The notes beneath the pieces were generated by a model. That model worked only from the letters and a program-made list of their open reading frames with translations, made no database searches and was not told the origin of the DNA. This document shows positions 55,656 to 64,000 of a DNA stretch of 64,000 bases, in pieces. Positions within the stretch are counted from its first letter, which is position 1; each line of letters opens with the position of its first letter. The position numbers and the translations under genes are program-made. The DNA is from Siphonodentalium dalli (Eukaryota > Mollusca > Scaphopoda > Gadilida > Siphonodentaliidae), in contig CP136061.1 of assembly GCA_032622095.1 (NCBI GenBank), positions 7,016,734 to 7,080,733 on the forward strand. The letters are read 5' to 3'.

Positions 55656-55788
55656 GAAGTTCCCCTATCACGACTGCGCTGGCAATAATGTCACTGTTTC
55701 GTCAATTGACACCAACATTGTACACAGTTTTGGGAATTTCATCGGGAATATAAACAATCCAGCCTTGCTACGTCTGCCAATATGGAAG
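55656..55788 (+). CDS. Weak candidate internal exon
   Basis: A good acceptor (GTTTTCTATTTGCAG, ending 55655) and an AAG|GTGATG donor frame a 133-bp open segment reading KFPYHDCAGNNVTVSSIDTN and IVHSFGNFIGNINNPALLRL PIWK. It has protein-like composition with two NxT/S sites. No family is recognised and no neighbouring exon is found, so it may be chance. Confidence 0.15.
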
Positions 55789-55929
55789 GTGATGTACATG
55801 ACTGGATCGTTATTTCGTTGGAGAATCCAGATTCAGAATACGAAACTGATTACGGGGGGGGGGGGGTGGGGTGGGGATTACATAGATTCTAGTTCAGATT
55901 TTGAAACCTTCGTGGTCGCCGGTATTAGG

Positions 55930-56215
55930 TTTAATGTTCTACCAGTGTCAAACATCACTCATGTATTTGACACAAGTATTTATTTGTATCTAATATTTAT
56001 AATGGCCATGCTGGTTGGGGTGTCTACCCCCCAACTTTGGTGAATTTCAACAGTTGGAAATGCCATGCCTGACACAGCATTAGACACCAGATATGGGTTG
56101 GAATTGTTCTCATTGTTTGATTTTCCAACCAGTAATTAGTGTAGATATGAAATGGTCAACAGTTATGGTGCTGTTGGAAATTTGAAGGTGGACCCCCTCC
56201 AAGGAAACTCTCTAG
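55930..56215 (+). repeat. GTTGGAAAT-type dispersed repeat, diverged
   Basis: ACCCCCCAACTTTGGTGAAT, CAACAGTTGGAAAT and GAAATGGTCAACAGTTATGG relate it to the family at 12840 and 57640. A G-rich run (about 55855-55875) lies just upstream. Confidence 0.45.
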
Positions 56216-56479
56216 CACGTCAAATAAATTTACTGACATTTCGACAATAGTCCTGTGATTGAGAAATACAGCTCACATTCAATCACAAGACCGCAACATT
56301 GTCTACATGTACCGGTACCTCACAGCTTTATTTTCCAACTTTAGCAAAAAGTGCCTGTGTTTGGCACTACTAAGAATACTGTGCGAAACGACTGCATTTA
56401 ACGAAACAAAACATTTTAAATATGGAAGGGCTATAAGACTAGATAGTACATAGTTGCGTGCATATGATAATCCATAGAT

Positions 56480-56745
56480 ATCATATAACCCTACTAGTTC
56501 TTGAATAAGAAGGAACATATAATTACGAACAAAGCAGAAGACATATCCAAGTTCACGTGAAGTCGGTTAATGATGAAGTTATCAACCGAATTTAAAATCG
56601 ACATGCGTTGGGCGGTATTTTATGGATATAATTATGAAATAAACATGATGAAATTGACAATCTTCAAGTTCGCCATCAACCGCAGTGCTCCCCAGCGTTA
56701 CTATCAATAATGCCTAATTTCAGTAAAATGAACACTCGACGGCAC
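56480..56745 (+). repeat. Dispersed repeat, copy 2
   Basis: Same family and orientation as 22130-22375. Confidence 0.65.
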
Positions 56746-57214
56746 AAATTAAAATTATGTGATACTTAAGAATGGTGTTCTATTTATAGATCACGTCACC
56801 TGGAATATTATCAGCGCTCGCATTTAACGTAACGTAACTTAAGGAAAAAAATCAGATTTGACATTACATACAAATGGTTGTTGTAAAATACAGAAACGGC
56901 CACCCCGTCGTTAGTATTTCCACGAATTGCCAATAACACACACAATAAGCATGAGATGTAAGTTATCTACATTAAAAAGTACTTAATATCTTGTTTTGGA
57001 CGGCAAAATGTCACACGCAAAAAAACACACTTCTTTAATGTGATTTCAGACTTCAGTTCTTAGATTTACTGTAAGATAACTATAGGCATATGTATTGTAT
57101 TCATGCGTTTGACAAGCAAGGGCCATGATAGGTAGATATATACATGTGGTTAGATTAGCCATTAGGTGAATAGGGTCTCCGCTGGGGGGTGTCCACCTTG
57201 GAAATTTCCAACTG

Positions 57215-57400
57215 CACCCCCCTTGAGTCGGAATCACACCAACACAACTTTTTGCATAATTCCATTTGCACCCCCCCCCCCCATTGAGTCGGAATCATAC
57301 CAACACAACTTTTTGCATAATTCCATTTGCACCCCCCCCCCCCTTGAGTCGGAATCGCACCAACATAACTTTTTGCATAATTCCATTTCAACCCCCTTTG
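57215..57400. repeat. ~60-bp tandem repeat with poly-C, 3-4 units
   Basis: TTGAGTCGGAATCACACCAA, CACAACTTTTTGCATAATTC and CATTTGCACC with C runs of 7 to 12 repeat. The C-run length differs in each unit. Confidence 0.9.
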
Positions 57401-57639
57401 TACCTCATGCTCAGGCCTAATTTCCTATATATTCATAAGCCATGCTTCTATTTTCCCAGTATGATAACATTAAGATATTTTAACCTGAAAATTGCCCCCA
57501 AAAAAAACAACTAGTGATCTAATTCCAGACAAATGCACACAGCTATACCGACAACAGACCAGGAAACACCGGGCCGACCATGGTTGTTACCCCCGGTGTG
57601 AGAAAAGTTTGAAAACTATACAAGAAAATCGCAAATCCT

Positions 57640-58200
57640 AGCATCTAGACTGGCCTCAACTGAATCTTTCCTAGTGTTAGAAATTTCAAACCTCATGCTC
57701 CCCCTCAGGTTGGAAAATTCTTCAACTGATGACCATTTATGTCTACAAGTTTGACCAACTGTAGTAAAATATTGTTTTGCTAAACTAATTAGCAGTTTTG
57801 TATTGACCATGTGGATGGGGCAATGACACACCGGGCCGACCCGGTGTGCGAAAATTTTGAAATCTGAACAATAAAATCGCAAAATCCTAACATCTAGACT
57901 AGCCTCAAGCCGTCCTACTGTTGGAAATTTCAAACCCTACACCCCCACTTAGGTTGGAAAATTTCCAACTGATGACAATTCCAATGACAATGTTGACCAA
58001 TTGTATGACACTATTGTTTTCTTAAATTAACTAGAAGTTTTTGACTGGCCACGGGGGAGGGACCAGGACACAAGCTTTCCAAGTGTTGGAAATTTCCAAC
58101 CTGTCACCTCCTTAAGGTTGGAAAATTTCCAACTGATGACCATTTCTGTCAAAATGTTTGACAAAAAATAGGACCATATGCAAATATTGGTCGAAAAACA
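57640..58200 (-). repeat. GGTTGGAAATT-type repeat, three reversed copies in tandem
   Basis: AGGTTGGAAAATTTCCAACTGATGAC-type text occurs at 57705, 57948 and 58112, each preceded by GTTNGAAATTTC. ATCTAGACTNGCCTCAA occurs before the first two. Reverse of 12840-13205. Confidence 0.65.
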
Positions 58201-58414
58201 ATAAATTCCCCTCAATAAATAGTTTTTACCTGAAATTAGGAATTACCAACTATTGAAAATATAGCTCTCTGCTGGGGGGGGGGGGGGGGTGAGACACCCC
58301 ACACCCCCTCTAGCCACATCCCTGATGTTACATACTGTATAGACTTGGACGTATATATACAAATTTAATGTATGTGCCACGCTCTGTTACTGAGTGAGTT
58401 TTCTAATAACGTAG

Positions 58415-58650
58415 TACGTTATTGTCATATTATTCTGCAATAATTTGTACCTAAGAGACCGATTCTTATGTTTTATTGTGTTTTTATACTCCGAGGTGGG
58501 GACAATCTCGGTTTATTTACAGTATGCATGTTCTGAAATAACGATTACGGTCTGTTCGTTTATCGATTCTGGTCTGTTCGTTTACTGCATGAACCACATT
58601 ATATGGAGTGTAATCCGTAATATGAATCTGGATTCTCCCACGAAATAAGG
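58415..58650 (+). repeat. Dispersed repeat with one degenerate 82-bp satellite unit
   Basis: CTGCAATAATTTGTACCTAA, CTCCGAGGTGGGGACAATCTC, then AAATAACGATTACGGTCTG and GTGTAATCCGTAAT. It matches the flank of the 82-bp array and about one to one and a half satellite units. Confidence 0.6.
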
Positions 58651-58660
58651 ACTCTGGGAA

Positions 58661-59066
58661 TATGGTGCCGGACATTTGCAGAGTTAGGTCACCAGAGGGT
58701 GAATTTAGTGAAACTATCCCATACATCAGGCTAGCATAACTAAATTCGCACTCTGGAACCCCATTATTATGGCTCATGTTCTCTGGAAAGTATTTTTTAT
58801 TATCAAATTAAAAAGTTTTTGAGTTTCTTCAGAAACTTCTTCACACAAATTATTTTTTAGTTTAGTTTCTCTATATCCCCAAATTGGCAGACGACATATT
58901 GCATAATCGAGGTGCCCAGTGGATGCACATCACAATATTCACAATCTGAGTCCAGGTCTCCCATAGCAGATGAGGCATAAGCAGAATGCGGTCCCCAGAG
59001 GGTGAGTTTATTGATGCTCTATATTAACCATCTCGGGACCTCATTCTGCAAATGTCCGGCACCATA
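58661..59066. mobile_element. 406-bp complete TIR element
   Basis: TATGGTGCCGGACATTTGCA at the left is the exact inverted complement of TGCAAATGTCCGGCACCATA at the right (59047-59066). The inner flank GGTCACCAGAGGGTGAATTT is repeated near the right end as GGTCCCCAGAGGGTGAGTTT (58991). Partial ends of the same family are at 4069 and 7429. No transposase. Confidence 0.75.
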
Positions 59067-59290
59067 TTCACAACTACGCTTATTGTTACAAGATAGATGA
59101 GTTGTACGTATGTTTGTTTAATGTTTTTCGTTTTGGTGGTATTCCATTTTATGCATGCCAATGAAACTTCCAAAAATTTCGCTGACTCAATGTGTTTTCC
59201 CACTGAATCTATACAGAGAAAGCTCATGGAAGCACCATTGCCTTAAGTAGTTAAGGATGGATGAATTAAGCTATACACATAGCAGCAGTG

Positions 59291-60298
59291 AACGTTCAGG
59301 CGACCACGATTAAATCGTAAGTGGAGGAATCGGGCCCGACAAAGTCGTGGATAGTTTGTTCACACGATTGCGATGTCGTCCAGATGAGGATATCGTTCGT
59401 TGTTCGGAAGAAATGGTTAACCACGTGATTGACTATATATACCCTACGATCTACGATTTTTACGTACACCCGAATGCGATTCCGTCGCAATTGGAGGTAA
59501 CCAAGGAAACACCACGATTTCGCATCAAAAATAAAACAGTGTTTAATATTATTGCCATTTACTAATGATTAATGTGAAGAAAAATGGAAGATATGGTGAA
59601 ATATGAATTAAATTTCCTATTTTCGTGTATATGACGTCATTTTCGGCGGCCATTTTGATTTTTTTTCGAAATTATTGCCGTCATTTTGAAGAAGGACATC
59701 ATACCAACAAAATGGCATACATTTTGTCTGTGTCTTTTGCTAACAACCGATCTATTACAACGATTAAATACAGCAAAATCGTCTTGCAAAAAAAATCGAA
59801 AATTTCACCCCTATTTTTCAAATCCTCTTTCTGTATCTATTACTGAACCCTCGTCAATGGCAAATGTCTTAAAATGACGCTATAATATCACGCTTGATGA
59901 CTGTTTCAAAAACATTGCCATTTACCAATGATTAATGTGAAGAAAAATGGAAGATATGGTGAAATATTAATTAAATTTCCTATTTTCGTGCATATGACGT
60001 CATTTTTCGGCGGCCATTTTGAATTTGTTTCGAAATTATTTGCCGTCATTTTGAAGAAGGACATCATACCAACAAAATGGCATACATTTTGTCTGTATCT
60101 TTTGCTAACAACCGATATATTACAACGATTAAATACAGCTGGTCGGAATTAGAGGAAATGGCGGCCATCTTGGATTCAAATGGCTCTAGCACCTAGTAGG
60201 GCCACCTTTATTTTTCGGTGAAATCCAGTCCAACTATCGGTTACTACCCACGACGGAAAACTTTCCACTTACGATTGAATCGTGGTCGTCTGAACGTT
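59291..60298. mobile_element. 1.0-kb TIR element with internal direct duplication
   Basis: The 35-bp ends start AACGTTCAGGCGACCACGAT and are inverted with two or three changes. Inside, 59565-59775 and 59927-60137 are direct repeats of about 210 bp differing at few positions. Each carries ATATGACGTCATTTT (a CRE palindrome TGACGTCA) and GGCGGCCATTTTGA. The phrase AACGTTCAGGTTAATCG at 62573 may be a solo end of the same family. Confidence 0.75.
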
Positions 60299-60528
60299 TA
60301 ATCGTAAATTACTCTTATCATTTACCAGTTCATATACAGTCTCGTGATTACTCTGAACAATCCGGCTGGCCATCAGACAGTGACGGAACGCCATGGTATG
60401 TTCAACCATCTATATCAATCAGAAGCAGAAGCCACACAGCACAAGGACACTATTGACATTCGCGACAGCATTAACCGTACTTCGTGAGTTGAGTGTTTAC
60501 TACCCTCTCTTCTGCTTTAGTATATTAA

Positions 60529-60982
60529 CCCTTTACCAAACAAACCGGCCAAAAACGCCCAAATAAAGCTTCAACAGCCTAAAATATCTTCGGTCTGTCT
60601 CAATAACACCATACAAATATGGATATCATTGGAACCGGTTCATTGACCACATTGTGATGGTTACATTTATGCCCTGTGCCAATGCATTCTCTTATATATG
60701 CGAGTCGACCATAGGTCGCCTCGCATATATAAGAGAATGCATTGGCCTAAAAATAATCTTTTTTTAACACTTTTTACCATATTTTCTTACATTCTTTAAC
60801 AATTTTATAATTTTTTCTTACATTTTTTAACAATTTTTATAATATTTTTCTACATTCTTTGACAATTTTATCATTTTTAATATGTTAAGCCAATGCATTC
60901 TCTTATATATGCGAGGCGACAATGGTCGACTCGCATATATAAGAGAATGCATTGGCACAGGGCCGTTCTGTTGGGTAAAGGG
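60529..60982 (-). mobile_element. piggyBac-type MITE, copy 2
   Basis: Flanked by TTAA (60525-60528 and 60983-60986), with tips CCCTTTAC and GTAAAGGG. It is the reverse orientation of 674-1055. Both ~67-bp palindromes are present (about 60681-60747 and 60890-60956). The region between them is about 70 bp longer than in copy 1 because of extra TTCTTACATT-TTTAACAATTTTATAAT units. Confidence 0.85.
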
Positions 60983-60989
60983 TTAATGT

Positions 60990-62150
60990 AACATACCAGT
61001 TGAAGACTAACACCAAACATCAAGTCTAAACGTGTGTCCGTTACTCGTAATAATAACTACCATGATATGATTCCATTCATTACGATGGGCTACAATGGGT
61101 AACGAAATTTGAATGGGGAATGAATGAAATGATCTGGGCTCGCTACAATTACGGTCGATGTGGTGTAACTGTGGGTGTATTGTAATGTGACGTCACCCCC
61201 CCCCCCCCCCCGCGAAGATCTCTCGGTTTTATAGTTAAAGTTTTATATACTTGGTGTGAATGTTATTCTAAAATTAGGTATATTTGCATGTTCGATAAAA
61301 GTCTCGTTAGTTTCATTGCGAATATCAGGTAATATGATCATACGTAAACGTAATTTGCGCCCGTGTGTTACTGTTCATGGGATTATCGGATGAATTTTTA
61401 TCTTTAGAAGGATTTGATGATAAACCGTAACGGGACACAAGACAATCATATATATGTAAATAATCACATATATCGTAAATGTTTGGCAGACCGTGCAATA
61501 CGTGTCCCAGCTGTCTGGTCATCGACGCAGTCCTCGGTGTCTGGAGTTTTGCGCGCCGATGTAGGTTGTGACGTCATGATTCACGTCTTGATGTCATTAC
61601 GCCTTTACTGGTTTTCAAAAAAGTTATCTTAAAAGGACTCTGCGATCTTTCAATCGGAACTTATGGTTTCACTTTGTCGGCCTTGAACTTTGAGAATAAT
61701 TCATCAATATTTTAGGCGAAAATACCGTTAGAAAATGGATAATATCTAAACGTAAGTCCCCTATATTCCTCTTTCGGGGCAAATATTTTAAATAATTTTA
61801 TAAAATATGTAAACAAAACTTTTTCATGCAATATCACTGTTTTGTTAACCAGAACTTTGGTTTAATTTACATTTTTTTTTTTAATATCTTTGGCTTTAGG
61901 AGCATGTTGTTCCTACATATGATGAAGTATAGCTAACATTTGCTGGAACAAAGTTTTTTATTTTTGCCCTGGAGCATTTTGCCCAATTACACATTTCGAT
62001 GTGGTATTAATCAATACAAAATGGCGGCCGTCGCCAACAATAATTTTGGACTCGGCTGACCCTTGAGTTATGAATAAATTATATATTTTAGGTAAGTTCA
62101 ATCTATTTTAAGATTGGGCTGAAAAAGTCGGATTAGTATATCTCATATCC
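60990..62150. other. Non-coding stretch
   Basis: Contains a C run at 61195-61212 and AAAATGGCGGCCGTCGCC at 62018, a single GCCATCTTGG-like (YY1-like) site. No gene or long repeat is recognised. Confidence 0.45.
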
Positions 62151-62159
62151 GCGTACGCA

Positions 62160-62220
62160 TACCCTAGGTCGCTTGGCTTCCGCGGCTTCGCCGCGGGAGA
62201 GCGGGCGCTATAATTGCTTA
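62160..62220. other. GC-rich hairpin followed by an octamer
   Basis: CCGCGGCTTCGCCGCGG (62180-62196) is a perfect 7-bp stem around TTC in an otherwise AT-rich area. ATTTGCAT follows at 62220. It may be a remnant of a hairpin MITE. Confidence 0.4.
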
Positions 62221-62620
62221 TTTGCATAAGTTCGTCAGTTTGAGACTCCCAAATTGAATGTGGGTTTTGTCAAATTTCAATAAAAAATTATGTTTTATTT
62301 GCAGTTGTAACTATTTTTTAGAATAGCCCGGTCACCAAAAATCATTCTATTCATTTTTGCCCAGGATACATTATCCATTCCACACTAGCGTAATGCACGG
62401 AAGCCCCAGTTGCGTGCATGAAGTTGTTCTACGCATAACTGCTTTCAATTCTGTGATATGTCTAAAGGGGTACGGTACGCCATTTTCAATAAATTCCCGG
62501 TAATAACAATGATCTAATATCGATAATATATAGAAAAATAAGTAACTTGAGTCGAAGATGTATCCAGGGAACGTTCAGGTTAATCGGTAATCGTAAAATC
62601 AAAGTTAATAATTTGATATA

Positions 62621-62654
62621 AATTTAATTTATGGCTGGAGCCATAAATTAAATT
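62621..62654. repeat. Perfect 16-bp-arm hairpin
   Basis: AATTTAATTTATGGCT-GG-AGCCATAAATTAAATT, the same ATGGCT..AGCCAT apex as in the foldback at 21114-21227. Confidence 0.7.
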
Positions 62655-63103
62655 ACCAATTTCGTGTACAAGACGCAATCAAAATTAATTGAGGGATAAT
62701 GGATTGGTAAACGCAATGGACACACGATCGTGTAAAACATTATTTTTGATACGGTGAGTAAAACCAGGCCACTCACTGAGTAGTGACTATACAATAACTT
62801 AAATGGGTATATGGGACTAGTATGTATATAATTTAACTTTTATTTTAAACATTTGCTTGAAAACTGTACAAACATTGCTCGACAACGACAATTTGTATTA
62901 TCGCATTCCGACTAATTTGCCATCCGTAAGATTACCTCGTACTGAATATACTTTCAAATAATGGAAAAAAATGGTTACCTTATTCTACGACTCAGAGACT
63001 ATAGAAACCAACAACAACATTTGAGTACAGTATCCCTTTAATGACTATGAATAACAGAACCAACTTTTATACAGAAATGAACCTTGTTTAATATGGCATT
63101 TAT

Positions 63104-63243
63104 GGATCACCTAAATTCCATAAATTTGAAATATGGGATGTATGTGGGATTAACGGACCACATTCTTCCACGTGAACGTGGAAATTATCTGTCCGTAAAT
63201 CTCACGTATAATTATGTCGAATTTATGGAATATTACGTGATCC
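63104..63243. mobile_element. 140-bp foldback element
   Basis: The ends GGATCAC and GTGATCC and the next ~45 bp (TTCCATAAATT / AATTTATGGAA, GTCCGT / ACGGAC) are inverted. The centre is TTCCACGTGAACGTGGAA. Confidence 0.7.
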
Positions 63244-63299
63244 GTATTATATATGCCACACATCTAGACATTTAATGGAAAATACGTGACTTTTAACTG

Positions 63300-63850
63300 A
63301 AATTAAATTTCTAATATAGATATATATTTAAGCACCATTTATATTCGAAATAACACATTTATAGATGCTTTAAATTTAAAATATATGTGTAATTTACGGC
63401 TAACTTTCAAGTTTATTCGAAATAAAACTTTTATGGATATATTTATTTATTACATGATCCTGCCCTAATACCATTCAATAAACCCGTTCTGTAAATTTTG
63501 ATATTAAACGTTTGATAACAGGAAATAGTGCCAGGTGATCTTTGACTTCCGGTTTGTCGTCTGTTTACATTCCGTACGCTATGTCTCAAAATACTATGGC
63601 TTCCAATATTTTTCCAACAAACTATAATGATTGAAGAGTTTGAAAAGTTATTTCATTAAATTTATGCCATTAAATACGTCGAAGAGTCTTTATTTATCTG
63701 GGATTATTTCTTCACGCGGTCAAACAGTGCATAGTTACGTGAAACGTCATCGCATATCTTTTTGAAGCCGATTTTAGTTCCACGTCTCATTTGTTGATTT
63801 AAGTATGTTTTATCTGGGTTTTGGATCATGTAATAAATAAAATATACAAC
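63300..63850. other. AT-rich stretch, nothing recognised
   Basis: No gene, RNA or repeat could be supported. Confidence 0.45.
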
Positions 63851-63857
63851 TCGCCCT

Positions 63858-63959
63858 CAGTTTATAGCGGAATTTACAAAACTTGTCCAGTAAATTATGT
63901 CTGAACCGAGCCAGAGTTAATTTATACTGCACGAGTTTTGTAAATTCCGCTATAAACTG
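63858..63959. mobile_element. 102-bp foldback element
   Basis: CAGTTTATAGCGGAATTTAC and AAAAC at the left pair with the complement ending GCTATAAACTG at the right, around a ~45-bp loop. No target-site duplication can be assigned. Confidence 0.7.
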
Positions 63960-64000
63960 GGGACTCTTTGTAGATCCTCTATACCCACATCTACGTGCCC

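Noticed and set aside
1-64000. Host protein-coding gene with several exons
   Set aside because: Apart from three weak isolated exon candidates (14447, 25256, 55656) nothing could be linked into a gene by sequence alone.

Overview
This window looks like intergenic or intronic DNA of an invertebrate animal, most likely a mollusc and probably a bivalve. The evidence is AT-rich sequence, LINE-type retrotransposons, TTAA-flanked and other MITEs, many foldback elements, abundant microsatellites and minisatellites, and short repeats of a kind I associate with bivalve genomes, such as the GCTCACCTGAG-type repeat at 3347. There are no bacterial operons, no rRNA or tRNA gene that I can support, and no host gene I can name. 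Every long open reading frame with recognisable protein content belongs to a mobile element.

Layout. 1-3.3 kb: degenerate repeats, a structured hairpin repeat, a piggyBac-type MITE (674-1055) and two foldback elements. 3.3-7.9 kb: a 5'-truncated LINE (LINE A, 4141-6635, +) lying tail to tail with the 3' end of a minus-strand relative, all between two inverted copies of another element's terminus. 8-12.4 kb: dispersed repeats without genes. 12.4-18.6 kb: palindrome clusters, a 455-bp inverted repeat (13220-13674 and 17440-17898), and a candidate host terminal exon at 14447-14565. 18.6-23 kb: repeats carrying a GCCATCTTGG core, and foldbacks. 23.0-23.8 kb: a 62-bp satellite, followed by a LINE fragment of a second family (LINE D). 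25.5-27.3 kb: an array rich in AGGTCA half-sites and a ~0.48-kb duplication. 27.5-34.95 kb: two LINEs head to head, a minus-strand 3' piece (LINE C) and a nearly full-length but dead plus-strand copy (LINE B) with ORF1, endonuclease, reverse transcriptase and a C-terminal zinc-knuckle region. 35.1-41.8 kb: a recent 3.2-3.4-kb tandem duplication. 42.3-44.0 kb: an 82-bp satellite followed by a 25-bp minisatellite. 45-50 kb: foldbacks and hairpin clusters. 51.1-52.6 kb: a broken fossil of a Gypsy-type LTR retrotransposon pol region. 52.6-54.2 kb: a minus-strand LINE fragment (LINE E) split by a 0.5-kb TIR element. 55-60.5 kb: minisatellites, dispersed repeats and two TIR elements. 60.5-61.0 kb: a second copy of the piggyBac-type MITE in inverted orientation. 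The rest, up to 64 kb, is AT-rich DNA with foldbacks.

How the parts relate. LINEs A, B and C and the minus-strand 3' end near 6.7 kb are one group: they share the C-terminal CxxC-H-C region and/or a 3' terminus close to TGGAGG-AATAAAG. Three of their 3' UTRs hold a long microsatellite at about the same distance from the end, each with a different motif. LINEs A and B both lack the usual aromatic residue before ADD in the reverse transcriptase active site (TADD and HADD). LINEs D and E are a second family. The many MITEs and foldbacks contain no transposase and would have depended on enzymes encoded elsewhere.
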